Shown here piece by piece: positions 18,464 through 26,636 of a stretch of 53,138 nt of DNA; the stretch's first letter is position 1, and every line of letters begins with the position of its first letter. The position numbers and the translations under genes are program-made. The notes under the pieces are model-generated. The model was given only the letters and a program-made list of their open reading frames with translations, ran no database searches and had not been told where the DNA came from. Origin of the DNA: Nitrospirales bacterium (GTDB lineage: Bacteria > Nitrospirota > Nitrospiria > Nitrospirales > UBA8639); the NCBI GenBank assembly GCA_029261275.1, contig JAJDBR010000162.1, positions 1 to 53,138 of the forward strand, given 5' to 3'.

Positions 18464-18543
18464 CGCGTCGCCAATGGCCTATACAGAAGGTTTCTTGACT
18501 AACCTCTCGATCGTACATAGAATGCCCATCCTAACCTAATTGA

Positions 18544-18618
18544 GCGGGCGTAGCTCAGTGGTAGAGTTCTTGCTTCCCAAGCAAGCTGTCGGGGGTTCAA
18601 ATCCCCTCGCCCGCTCCA
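18544..18618 (+). tRNA. tRNA-Gly (CCC anticodon)
   Basis: A complete cloverleaf ends with encoded CCA (18616-18618). The acceptor arms GCGGGCG (18544-18550) and CGCCCGC pair fully. The D arm is TAGCTCAGTGGTAGAG, the anticodon arm CTTGC-TTCCCAA-GCAAG gives CCC, and the T arm is GGGGG-TTCAAAT-CCCCT. It lies just before the RiPP cluster; tRNA genes are common integration points, but I see no attachment repeat nearby. Confidence 0.97.
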
Positions 18619-18820
18619 ATTAAATCAATAACTTCCTTCTTTACCCTAGACAACCCCCGTCGATGTTTTCTGGTTTTTTCCCTTTTCCACTTCCTGGCGT
18701 AGATCTCAGTTTTGTGTTGTTTTAACCGATAGGTAAATCATAAGGGTGTTCCTTAATGAAATTGTTAGGTCCCCATTATTTTTTTTGGAAGTAGAAAAAA
18801 GATCTGGGCCTTTCAAAACA

Positions 18821-20059
18821 ATGGATCCTCATGAACAGATGATTCCTTCATCCTTACAAGAGCCAGGTAGTTTTTTTGATTGGCTTAGCAGCTTGGAAAA
18901 TCCTGGTGTTTGGGAAAGTTCGGTCTCTGAGCAATTCAATTGGTCGGCCTTGATTGATCAGGCCGGCCGGCTCAGTATTAGCTCCCTAGTGTATGATCGA
19001 GTGAAATCCAACGGAATGCTAGCCCATGTTCCCCCGGCACTTGCTAGCCAGTGGAAGTTGGAAGTTGTAAATAACCAAGCTCAAAATATGTTTCGCCTTG
19101 GTCGACTAAAGGAAATTCTTAATCTTTTCTCCCTAGAAAACATTCCGGTCATCGTATTGAAAGGTGCAGCGTTAGCAGAAATTGTGTATCCGCAATTGGG
19201 GTTGCGTCCAATGCGAGATGTTGATCTTTTGATCAAAGAAGAAGATATCTCTCGCGCTGAACAGCTGTTGCAGGCTCGTGGGTTTTTTTGTGCGGACCAG
19301 GGCCTCCCTAAAGAATGGTATGACAGTCATCATCACATTGTTCCATATGTTTCTGCTGACCAGATGTTAACTCTTGAGCTTCATCATCACCTGATTGCCT
19401 TCACGATGCCGGTGTTCATTCCTACAGAAGACCTGTGGGAGCGAGCTCTTTCTGTTCAGCTAGCTGGAGTGGCTTGCTGGATACTCTCTCCCGAAGACTT
19501 TCTGATTCATCTGGCACTTCACACGGCTTGTGATGGATTTTTGGGGAAAGTGCGAGTGCTATATGACATCGCCGAAATCATGAAACAATTCAGGAATGAA
19601 TTGGATTGGGGAGCTTTACTTATGTTGAGTGAAAAATATGGAGTCTCCAAATTTCTTTTCTATGTCTTGTGGGTGGCACAGGTGAGAATGCATGCTGGGG
19701 TGCCAGATTTCGTTCTTAATGACTTGTTTTCAAAATTCCAAGGCCTCCCCTTGGAAGATCGTTTACTCAAAAATGTATTGCAGAAAGTGCTGGTATATCA
19801 TGACGCAAGTCAGCATCCGTTTTATTTTTGGTTGCTGAGTACGTTTGGGATGGATGTTCTAAGCAATCAAGGGCGCGGGAAAAAAATTGGTAGTATCTTT
19901 AACAGGTCGACTCAACGCTACCGGGAATTTTCTCGCGAACACGCTCGACAAAATGCCGCTTCTCCATTCTGGAATCTCGCAGTGGGGTACCCGATGTATT
20001 TATTACGAAAAGCTTTTGGTCTCTCCAGCACAAAATTTCTTCCACACAAAAAGTCCTGA
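18821..20059 (+). CDS. NTP_transf_5-type nucleotidyltransferase of the RiPP cluster
   Basis: The product has about 412 residues with the family core IPVIVLKGAALAEIVYPQLG and LRPMRDVDLLI, where the DVD Asp pair is the metal-binding motif of the nucleotidyltransferase fold. EWYDSHHHIVPY, LELHHHLIAF and LIHLALHTACDG are further family features. Members of this uncharacterised family (PF14907) recur in lasso-peptide clusters that also carry an HPr-kinase-like enzyme, such as paeninodin-type clusters. A role in nucleotidyl- or phosphate-type tailoring is therefore inferred. I chose ATG 18821; GTG 18746 (25 residues longer) is possible. It is the first gene of the cluster, and 20060-20417 holds no gene I can support. 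Confidence 0.8.
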   Translation: MDPHEQMIPSSLQEPGSFFDWLSSLENPGVWESSVSEQFNWSALIDQAGRLSISSLVYDRVKSNGMLAHVPPALASQWKLEVVNNQAQNMFRLGRLKEILNLFSLENIPVIVLKGAALAEIVYPQLGLRPMRDVDLLIKEEDISRAEQLLQARGFFCADQGLPKEWYDSHHHIVPYVSADQMLTLELHHHLIAFTMPVFIPTEDLWERALSVQLAGVACWILSPEDFLIHLALHTACDGFLGKVRVLYDIAEIMKQFRNELDWGALLMLSEKYGVSKFLFYVLWVAQVRMHAGVPDFVLNDLFSKFQGLPLEDRLLKNVLQKVLVYHDASQHPFYFWLLSTFGMDVLSNQGRGKKIGSIFNRSTQRYREFSREHARQNAASPFWNLAVGYPMYLLRKAFGLSSTKFLPHKKS

Positions 20060-20417
20060 CATAAGGAAGGAGTCCGGGTTTTTGGTTTCTTGGATTATTC
20101 ATCGTAGCCAAGAGGACAAGCTGAGGTGTATCAACGGAACAGCCTATCTTCTTTTTGGATACTTTTCCCATGGGAAGAGCAGGAAAAGGGGTTTCTTAAA
20201 AGGTAGATAACTATTTCAAAGCGTTAATCAATTCTAATGATTCTTCACTCGTTTTTTATCCCCTTTTCCCCAATGGAATTCTATTCCCGTCTGAAGATTT
20301 ACCTATCCCTGAATGTGTTTTAAGGTGTGAAGTATGTTCGCCGAAGATGTTGTTTATTTCTCGAGTGTTTTTTGTTGGGGGTTTCCCCATGCGGCAGTTT
20401 AGGATTTCTGGGTCAAG

Positions 20418-20816
20418 ATGAAAAAATATTTGCGCATTCTTCGAATTAGTTTTCTGATGGTCGTGATTAGGCTGGCCTTGAAATGGATCAAATTGACGAA
20501 TCTTCTTTCCTGGTTACAACCCGCCAGGAGTTCAAAAATGAAGGACGAACACTATATTGCCAAAATGGCTAATTATACTGATGCGCTATTAGGTATCTTT
20601 CCTGCCAATCCGAAAGGTAATTGTCTACCCCGATCACTTATTCTCTTTCGGTTAGCCAGATTGCAGGGTTTTCCTGTGGTGTTTCATTGTGGTGTGCGTC
20701 GGAGTGAGGAAGGCTTAGATGGGCATGCTTGGTTGACTCTTTTTAATAAACCATTTCTCGAGCCTTCAAACCAACATGAGGAAATGGTGAAGACGGTGAC
20801 TTTCCCAACGCAATGA
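20418..20816 (+). CDS. Lasso-peptide-type B2 leader protease (transglutaminase fold)
   Basis: The 132-residue protein matches the Transglut_core3 family, known as lasso peptide B2 proteases that cut the precursor after the conserved Thr-x site. The catalytic Cys is in NCLPRSLILFRLARLQGFPV. The His is in DGHAWLTLF, and the acidic third position lies in LEPSNQHEE. The N-terminal ~45 residues contain a basic, hydrophobic helix as in B2 proteins. It works with a separate PqqD-like B1 recognition protein, found at 27597. No fused cyclase is present. This gene is strong evidence that the small peptides at 23768-25322 are processed lasso-style. Confidence 0.88.
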   Translation: MKKYLRILRISFLMVVIRLALKWIKLTNLLSWLQPARSSKMKDEHYIAKMANYTDALLGIFPANPKGNCLPRSLILFRLARLQGFPVVFHCGVRRSEEGLDGHAWLTLFNKPFLEPSNQHEEMVKTVTFPTQ

Positions 20817-20907
20817 AGCCAGGAGAACGTAATTTGTACTTTCTGACACTTTTAAAAAATTCAGTATTTCTAATATCTTTGGTTGGTGTAATTTTCAATT
20901 CCCTTTG

Positions 20908-22719
20908 ATGCTTGCCTCTATGAAAAATCGAATTCTGCCCTTATATGGCAATTTGTGCCTAGCACTCTCGTTTGTGTGGAAAAGCGGGCACAAATGGACG
21001 CTTGCTAGTATTGGGTTGCTTGTTATTCAAGGACTTCTCCCCTTAGCCACGTTGTATTTAATGAAATTATTAGTTGATCATGTGGCGGATGCCCTAACGC
21101 AACCAGATCCTCAATTTCAATTAAATGAAGTGGCTTTTATTATGATGGGGATGGGGGGTGTGGCCTTATTAAGCAGTGTGATTTCCATCCTGGCAAACTG
21201 GGTATCCCGCGGACATTCCCTACTAGTTGTTGACCATATGCAACATATTTTGCATACCAAATCGCTGGAAGTTGATTTGGAATATTATGAAAATTCACAG
21301 TATTACGATCGTTTACATCGAGCACAACAAGAAGCTGCCTCTCGTCCCATTGCCATTTTACATTCACTCATTCAGGTGGGCCAAAATGGGATTTCCCTTG
21401 TGGCGATGGGAGGGTTGTTGATTGTTTTTCATTGGGCGGTCGTGCCGATTCTCATGTTGGGAGCCCTTCCTGAATTCTTGGTTCGTCTTCGGTATGCCAA
21501 CAAGATATATGATTGGGAACGGAGCCGAACCGGGGAGGAACGCAAAGCTTGGTATTTAAATTGGATATTGACTCGGGATACTCATGCCAAAGAAATTCGA
21601 TTATTTCAGTTAGGCTCCTATTTTAAAGATATGTATCAAGAGATACGGGCGTTGTTGCGTTTTGAAGAGCTTAGTTTGGAAAAGAAACGAGCCTTCGCGA
21701 CTTTAGGTGCCCAAGTGGTGGCCACCATTGGAATTTTTGGTGTGTACTTTTTTCTGGCCCATCGTACCTTGCAGGGTTTTCTGACCTTGGGCGATTTAGT
21801 TATGTATTTTCAAGCCATTCAACGAGGAGCAAGTTTCCTGCAGCAATTTAGTGGGAGTCTTTCAGGATTATATGAACATAATTTATTTCTCAATAATCTC
21901 GATGAATTTTTGAAAGTGAAATCTCGGATAGAAGAGCCGATCCTCCCCATAGCTGTTCCGGTCAGTTCTTCCAGAGGATTGGAATTTGATGGCGTGACGT
22001 TTACCTATCCTGGAGATACTCAAAAGAGGCTGTCTAACTTCTCCTTCTCCGTGAAACCTGGAGAACATATTGCCTTTGTCGGAGCAAATGGGGCTGGAAA
22101 AACGACACTCGTAAAGGTGTTATGTCGTTTGTATGACCCGGATGAAGGGCAGATTCGATTTGATAATCACAATATTCGTGACTTTTCTGTGGAGGGATGG
22201 AGAAGTGAAATCAGCGTGATCTTCCAAGACTTTGCGCGCTATTTTCTGAGCGTGCGAGAAAATATTGCGTTAACTAAACAGGGTGCTCCTGATTTGAGTC
22301 GAATCAAGACCGCTGCAACCCAGGCTGGGGCCCATGAATTTATTGAAAGTTTACCTTTTGGTTATGACACCATTTTGGGGAAATGGTTTGAAGGGGGGCA
22401 AGAACTGAGTGTTGGTGAATGGCAAAAAATTGCCCTGTCTCGTGCGTTTTTCCGCAACTCCCAAATTTTAGTCCTGGATGAACCCACTAGTGCCATGGAT
22501 GCCAAAGCCGAAGCCCAATTATTTGAACGGTTTCACCAATTGACGATGGGGAGGATGGCCATTTTAATCAGTCATCGATTATCAACCGTCAAAATGGTGG
22601 ACCGTATTTATGTGGTAGATCACGGAGAAATTGTGGAATCCGGGACGCACGATGAGTTAATTCTTCAAGAAGGATCTTATGCAGAGCTTTATGAAATCCA
22701 AGCCAAGAATTATCAATAA
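20908..22719 (+). CDS. ABC exporter (fused membrane and ATPase domains), likely peptide exporter
   Basis: The ~603-residue protein has six predicted membrane helices in residues 1-330, then a nucleotide-binding domain. The latter has Walker A (GANGAGKTTLVKVL), Q loop (VIFQDFARYFLSV), an unusual signature LSVGEWQKIALSRAF in place of LSGGQ, Walker B (ILVLDEPTSAMD) and the switch His (LISHRLST). Half-size exporters of this type serve as the D/export component of lasso and graspetide clusters. There is no N-terminal peptidase domain, consistent with leader cleavage by the separate B2 protease. Start is ATG 20908 or 20920; neither has a strong ribosome site. Confidence 0.9.
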   Translation: MLASMKNRILPLYGNLCLALSFVWKSGHKWTLASIGLLVIQGLLPLATLYLMKLLVDHVADALTQPDPQFQLNEVAFIMMGMGGVALLSSVISILANWVSRGHSLLVVDHMQHILHTKSLEVDLEYYENSQYYDRLHRAQQEAASRPIAILHSLIQVGQNGISLVAMGGLLIVFHWAVVPILMLGALPEFLVRLRYANKIYDWERSRTGEERKAWYLNWILTRDTHAKEIRLFQLGSYFKDMYQEIRALLRFEELSLEKKRAFATLGAQVVATIGIFGVYFFLAHRTLQGFLTLGDLVMYFQAIQRGASFLQQFSGSLSGLYEHNLFLNNLDEFLKVKSRIEEPILPIAVPVSSSRGLEFDGVTFTYPGDTQKRLSNFSFSVKPGEHIAFVGANGAGKTTLVKVLCRLYDPDEGQIRFDNHNIRDFSVEGWRSEISVIFQDFARYFLSVRENIALTKQGAPDLSRIKTAATQAGAHEFIESLPFGYDTILGKWFEGGQELSVGEWQKIALSRAFFRNSQILVLDEPTSAMDAKAEAQLFERFHQLTMGRMAILISHRLSTVKMVDRIYVVDHGEIVESGTHDELILQEGSYAELYEIQAKNYQ

Positions 22720-22913
22720 CCGGAAAAGGTTCTCTCAAAGGGTCGATGCAAATGACATTGGACCCATGTGAAAACTTTAAAAGACATTTTTCTAGCCTTT
22801 TGGGAAAGTTTTAGCGTAAAAGTTATAGGGGTATGGTCCATTTGAATTGGAAGAAACAAGTGGAGTGATGAAAAGAAAAAATTTGAAGGTTTAGTCTAGG
22901 TGATTCAAGAAAA

Positions 22914-23522
22914 ATGCCTCCTATTGAATTCTTTTCTCAATTCGGAATCTTCTTTGAACGAAACTTTGTGGAAGAATCTTTTCGAAGAACATACTGTCAT
23001 AGTTTACTCAGTAATAAGGAATTCTCAAAAGGTACGGTGGTCGGCGAAGGTGATCAGGGAATTGAAAATGAAGAATGGCGGAAAGTTCTGGGTGGGACAG
23101 TGGGCGCAAATATTCAGGATGACCTCTCTCATCGATTGACAATATTGCAATCAAGGCTTGAACAGCATTTTCGGTTGAACCTTCATTGGTTCGAACCTCC
23201 ACAGTTTTTGTTGTATCAAGCAGGAGATTTTTATCGCCATCATCAAGATGTACTCATTCGTGAAGGAGACGAACATTTCACCAAAAGACGAAGAGTGTCC
23301 CTGGTGTTGTTTTTGAATGGCCAAGGCGGCAACAAGGAGACGGATTTTGCTGGTGGGTCGCTTTCTTTCTATGGCCTTGTGAAAAGTAAATCCAAAAAAT
23401 ATTTTGGCATTCCCATTCAAATAGAGCCAGGGTTGTTGGTGGCTTTTCCTTCAGGAACTTTCCATGAAGTTCTTCCGGTGACTCAGGGTCAACGAATGAG
23501 TGTAGTTACCTTTTACTCCTAA
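22914..23522 (+). CDS. 2-oxoglutarate/Fe(II)-dependent oxygenase (prolyl-4-hydroxylase type)
   Basis: The 202-residue protein shows the double-stranded beta-helix motifs of P4H-type oxygenases: LYQAGDFYRHHQDVLI (iron ligands His and Asp), SLVLFLN, GGSLSFYGL, then the distal His in FPSGTFHEVLPVTQGQRMSV with the 2-oxoglutarate-binding Arg. Such enzymes hydroxylate peptide side chains. Lying between the exporter and the precursor genes, it is the obvious candidate for hydroxylating the core peptides, for instance Pro, Lys, Asp or Tyr. Confidence 0.85.
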   Translation: MPPIEFFSQFGIFFERNFVEESFRRTYCHSLLSNKEFSKGTVVGEGDQGIENEEWRKVLGGTVGANIQDDLSHRLTILQSRLEQHFRLNLHWFEPPQFLLYQAGDFYRHHQDVLIREGDEHFTKRRRVSLVLFLNGQGGNKETDFAGGSLSFYGLVKSKSKKYFGIPIQIEPGLLVAFPSGTFHEVLPVTQGQRMSVVTFYS

Positions 23523-23678
23523 GTCCTCTAAATTTCTTCTCCTGCAACTAAAAAAACCTGTATAACAAAATGCTAAAAAGAAGGCGTTGTAGCTGTAATA
23601 ACGTTCAACAACTTGTAGGAAAATTTATTTTAAAATATTTAAAGAAAAACCTTTTAGGAAGATCATTGAGTGACGCCA

Positions 23679-23707
23679 TTGACAATTTTAAAACTGTCTT
23701 TTAGTTT
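23679..23707 (+). promoter_or_regulatory. Promoter of precursor 1
   Basis: TTGACA (23679-23684) is followed after 17 bases by TAGTTT (23702-23707), a good sigma70-like spacing. The A/T-rich leader of ~50 bases leads to AAGGAG (23753-23758) and the ATG at 23768. A similar TTGACG/TAGTTT pair precedes the second precursor. Confidence 0.55.
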
Positions 23708-23767
23708 GTAGGGCAGCGACCATGTCCTCTTAAATTTTTATTTAAAAATTTCAAGGAGCATAAAACT

Positions 23768-23923
23768 ATGGACAATCAACAACGCAAAGAAAAGTATGCT
23801 ACGCCTCTTGTGATCAAGCATGACATACTCAAAGAAATGACCGGATTTCAGCGCTATCATAATCATAGCTATGGGGATAAAACTCCAAGTTATACTAGAT
23901 ACATACGCCGTTGGTGGAGTTAA
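23768..23923 (+). CDS. RiPP precursor peptide 1 (51 residues)
   Basis: A short gene with its own promoter, ribosome site (AAGGAG) and strong terminator. The first 26 residues share position-by-position identity with the other two precursors: Y10, A11, P13, L14, I16, K17, H18, L21, T25, G26. Y-x2-P...L...T-x matches the leader motif bound by lasso B1/PqqD-type proteins and cut by B2, with the usual Gly replaced by Asp19. The predicted 25-residue core after T25-G26 is FQRYHNHSYGDKTP followed by SYTRYIRRWWS. It is basic and aromatic, has no acidic residue at core positions 7-9 (needed for a lasso ring), and ends in Ser, the residue phosphorylated by lasso kinases of the PadeK type. Confidence 0.85.
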   Translation: MDNQQRKEKYATPLVIKHDILKEMTGFQRYHNHSYGDKTPSYTRYIRRWWS

Positions 23924-23968
23924 TACCCCTGTTGGTCATCACCAAATGGCCGTAGTTGGATACCTAAA

Positions 23969-23993
23969 GAAGGGAGTGAGTAGCACTCCCTTC
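23969..23993 (+). terminator. Intrinsic terminator after precursor 1
   Basis: GAAGGGAGTG (23969-23978) pairs perfectly with CACTCCCTTC (23984-23993) around AGTAG and is followed by TTTTTAT. The same hairpin type recurs after the other precursors. 24001-24430 shows no gene I can support. Confidence 0.9.
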
Positions 23994-24431
23994 TTTTTAT
24001 AGGCCGTCTATTGCCTTTGGAAACTGGAAGGCCTTTTTATTTTGATGGGAAGTCCTACGTTCGACCTCTCTTCGGTAACCTTCTTTTACTCTTCCCCTCT
24101 TTGTGAAAATAGCTTTTTTGGGAGAAGCTCTATTCCGGTTTTCCGGCATTAATTGTATATCCCAAGCGATGCGATAGTTACCATTAGGATAGAGCTAAGA
24201 TAGGTTGTGCCTTTCCCTAGAAAACATTGCAAGAAGTTTTCCGTGGAGTGATGGAAGAATGAGCATAGTCATTGTTAATGGGTTAGGTCTACAAAAGTTC
24301 CTGACCGAAAAAACTTCACGAAAAAGCTAGAAAAGTGTTGCAACGTTTTTCCATATCCAGCAACTTCAAGGAAATTCCTGTGCCACTATTTCACTGACCA
24401 ACTTTTTTGAGAATTTCATGATGTGAAATCA

Positions 24432-24461
24432 TTGACGAATAAAAATTGGATCTTGTAGTTT
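24432..24461 (+). promoter_or_regulatory. Promoter of precursor 2
   Basis: TTGACG (24432-24437) and TAGTTT (24456-24461) are spaced by 18 bases. The surrounding bases (ATTGAC...TAGTTTGT) match those before precursor 1, suggesting the promoter was duplicated with the gene. Confidence 0.5.
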
Positions 24462-24521
24462 GTTTGAAGTCGACAATTCTCTCTCGTAATGTTATTCACA
24501 ATCTATAAGGAGGTTGACCCT

Positions 24522-24665
24522 ATGAAAGAAGAAAAAACAAAAGAACTGTATGCTGAGCCCCTCGTCATTAAGCATGAATCTCTACGAGAAATGACGGGAA
24601 ACGGATCCCACTATAATGGGCATAAGGATTATGAGGTCCCCACAAAAATGGGAATGGAGGGCTGA
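24522..24665 (+). CDS. RiPP precursor peptide 2 (47 residues)
   Basis: The ATG at 24522 follows a near-consensus ribosome site TAAGGAGGT (24506-24514). The leader aligns without gaps to precursor 1 (Y10, A11, P13, L14, V15, I16, K17, H18, L21, E23, M24, T25, G26). The 21-residue predicted core is NGSHYNGHKDYEVPT followed by KMGMEG. It keeps a Tyr and a [TV]P.K-like segment shared with the other cores, and has Lys, Thr, Asp and Glu side chains that an ATP-grasp ligase could join. It ends in Gly rather than Ser. Confidence 0.85.
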   Translation: MKEEKTKELYAEPLVIKHESLREMTGNGSHYNGHKDYEVPTKMGMEG

Positions 24666-24720
24666 TATACAAAAAAAGTGGTTGGCCTTCATTGCCATGA
24701 TTTGGTGAATGAAATATTTG

Positions 24721-24752
24721 AAAGGGGGTGAGTCATCACCCCCTTTTTTTTT
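24721..24752 (+). terminator. Intrinsic terminator after precursor 2
   Basis: AAAGGGGGTGA (24721-24731) pairs with TCACCCCCTTT (24736-24746) over a 4-base loop, and the T run reaches 24752. The strong hairpin confirms that the precursor is a separate transcription unit. Confidence 0.92.
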
Positions 24753-25004
24753 ACGAAAAATTTCATGAGGACCTTAGAGATTATAATTATTTTGAAATGA
24801 TACTCTGCTTCGGATGTTAGTTCTCCTACTCTTTGCTATCTACATTTACTCTTATCATTGCCTTTTTGAATTTTTTTGCTTTTAAATAATCGACCAGACA
24901 ATTCCAAGAAATGCAAACGCCTTGTTTGCGTGGTGGCTTGGGAGAATGTGTCAATATATTTTGATATTTTTGTTTCATGCGGATTCTTGAAAGTTTGGGT
25001 AAAG

Positions 25005-25121
25005 TTTTTGAGAATTTGAATATGAATCAGGAAGACTGAAGTTTCTATTTATTTTCATCAAGATTGTCGGGATTAAGACGATAGGAAGGTATGAAGGGAT
25101 TGAGTTGTTACTCCCTTTTTA
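25005..25121 (+). other. Relic of a fourth precursor unit (hairpin without a gene)
   Basis: TTTTTGAGAATTT at 25005-25017 repeats the sequence upstream of precursor 2 (24414-24426). At 25094-25117 AAGGGATTGAGT-tgtt-ACTCCCTT followed by T residues aligns with the precursor terminators (AAGGGAGTGAGT...CACTCCCTT). No leader-like reading frame lies between them; only a five-codon ATG...TGA frame at 25022-25039. This looks like a precursor unit from which the gene was deleted. The rest of 24753-25193 shows no gene I can support. Confidence 0.5.
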
Positions 25122-25193
25122 TTCTTGTCTCATAATGCTCCCCATGGGAATTAATTATTGTTAACCCAATGTGACCAAAGGAGTTTAAAAGTT

Positions 25194-25322
25194 ATGGAGA
25201 ATGAAAAACAAAAAGAATCGTATGCTGAACCGCTTGCCATTAAGCATGACGCCCTCAAAAAATTGACGGGAAATTCAAAGCAATACCATGAAGTTCCCGG
25301 TAAAGATTTTGAAGATTCTTAA
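25194..25322 (+). CDS. RiPP precursor peptide 3 (42 residues)
   Basis: The ATG at 25194 follows AAAGGAG (25177-25183). The leader keeps the family positions: Y10, A11, P13, L14, I16, K17, H18, L21, T25, G26. The predicted 16-residue core NSKQYHEVPGKDFEDS is short and acidic, the opposite of the basic core of precursor 1. It has Glu at core position 7, and Lys, Ser and three further acidic residues. Like core 1 it ends in Ser. The three cores differ strongly in length and charge while the leaders are nearly fixed, the usual pattern of RiPP precursor families served by one enzyme set. Confidence 0.85.
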   Translation: MENEKQKESYAEPLAIKHDALKKLTGNSKQYHEVPGKDFEDS

Positions 25323-25394
25323 TAGGCATCAGGAAATCGAAATTTCATTTTTTTTGTCATCTCCATTATTTCGGTTTAGAGGATAGGGACATGT

Positions 25395-25423
25395 AAAGAG
25401 AGTGAACCATCGCTCCCTTTTTT
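25395..25423 (+). terminator. Terminator-like hairpin after precursor 3
   Basis: AAAGAGAGTGA (25395-25405) pairs with TCGCTCCCTTT (25410-25420) with one A-C mismatch and one G-U pair, and the T run ends at 25423. It is the weakest of the set. 25424-25712 is A/T-rich and probably holds the promoter of the ATP-grasp operon; I see no gene there. Confidence 0.7.
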
Positions 25424-25712
25424 ATGGGGTGACGTTCCTGCGCTACCCCATTATATCTTTTTTGGTTTTTAAAAGCCGCACTGAAATTTTTTAAACAATA
25501 TCTCGTTGAGGAAAAAGCGAGGTTTGTTTAAAGGCAATCTTTGTTGCTTATTTTTGAGCGCTGCATATTCTTTCCACTTCGTTTCTTTTTATTTATTTTT
25601 TTTCTTCGTTTGCACTATAAATTCTCTAGAGGAATAAAGATTTTTCTAAGTATCGTTTGATAGTGAATGACAAAAAAGATGAAGGATGAGGGCATATATG
25701 CCGATATGAAAT

Positions 25713-26636
25713 ATGATGATTATCCTTTTTGGACATTCAAACGACCCCATTATTCGAGGCGTACGTTCTGAGCTTGAGGCCCAGGGTCATGTGTTTGCGG
25801 TGGTCGACCCGAATGATGCGGTGTTTGAGAGTCAACTAACATGGGATGTAGGATCTTCCTGGAACCTCCAATTGAATCCTGGCAAAGGAAAAGCCGTTGA
25901 AATCTCTGGTTCAGTCGTGACCGCTGCTTTTTGGCGAAGCCAATTCCCCCTTTCTCCCTCTACTACTGAATTCTGGTCTTCACAGGACCTTTCCTATATG
26001 GCCAAGGAAGGGTATGCGACGTTGTTAGGCTTATTGCATGGTTCTACATGTGTCATTGTGAATGAACCTATTCCAGGAGGGCGTAGCCGATTCTTTTTTG
26101 CGGATTATACTTGGGAACGCTTATTGGAAGATCATTCCATAGGGATCCCCGAAATGTGCTTGGCTACCTCGACCACTGGTTCAACGCAATTTTGTCAGGA
26201 AGTGCTTGGAAAAATCAGAATCTTGCCACTAGGTAGTGCGGTTTCCCAAAAAGCATTCGCGAATCCGATGGGTCTGTCGGATTGGAATTATTCGAAATCC
26301 CCCCTGTGTTTACAGGCCATTGCGCCTGGAGAATGGTTTCATATGATAAATGTGGGATCGGAAGTACGAGGTGGACCTATTGCGCCGCAAATTGGATATG
26401 GGTCCTTTGAGACTGGCGTCGAACCTCAATTCTGTCCTTCGCCACTAATCACGAAATACTTAACATTGAGTAATGCCTATGATTTGGAATTTTCCGAAAG
26501 TATCTGGATGCAGGATGAATATGAGCAATGGTTTTGCCTTGATTGGAATTGTGTGCCACAACTGCATCATTGGGGGCCGGCCATGCAGCAGGAAGTGCTG
26601 CCCTTATTAGCTCATTTGCTCGCTCCTAAAGTATGA
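25713..26636 (+). CDS. ATP-grasp-like protein, probably degenerate partner
   Basis: The 307-residue protein is a diverged paralogue of the next gene. MIILFGHSNDPIIRGVRSEL corresponds to YILLIGPISDPMVAIVSEKL there. The C-terminal metal site survives in form (CLDWNCVPQL against CFEVNTSPAF). The ATP-binding positions are altered: the Lys strand VIFKSLSAE becomes IRILPLGSA, the QEYIPG hinge becomes QAIAPG, and the Arg of FRVHVVGS becomes His in FHMINVGS. The start (25713) has no strong ribosome site. It overlaps the next gene by ATGA, so the two are made together. I infer a pseudo-enzyme or a peptide-binding subunit for the ligase; a divergent active enzyme is possible. Confidence 0.7.
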   Translation: MMIILFGHSNDPIIRGVRSELEAQGHVFAVVDPNDAVFESQLTWDVGSSWNLQLNPGKGKAVEISGSVVTAAFWRSQFPLSPSTTEFWSSQDLSYMAKEGYATLLGLLHGSTCVIVNEPIPGGRSRFFFADYTWERLLEDHSIGIPEMCLATSTTGSTQFCQEVLGKIRILPLGSAVSQKAFANPMGLSDWNYSKSPLCLQAIAPGEWFHMINVGSEVRGGPIAPQIGYGSFETGVEPQFCPSPLITKYLTLSNAYDLEFSESIWMQDEYEQWFCLDWNCVPQLHHWGPAMQQEVLPLLAHLLAPKV

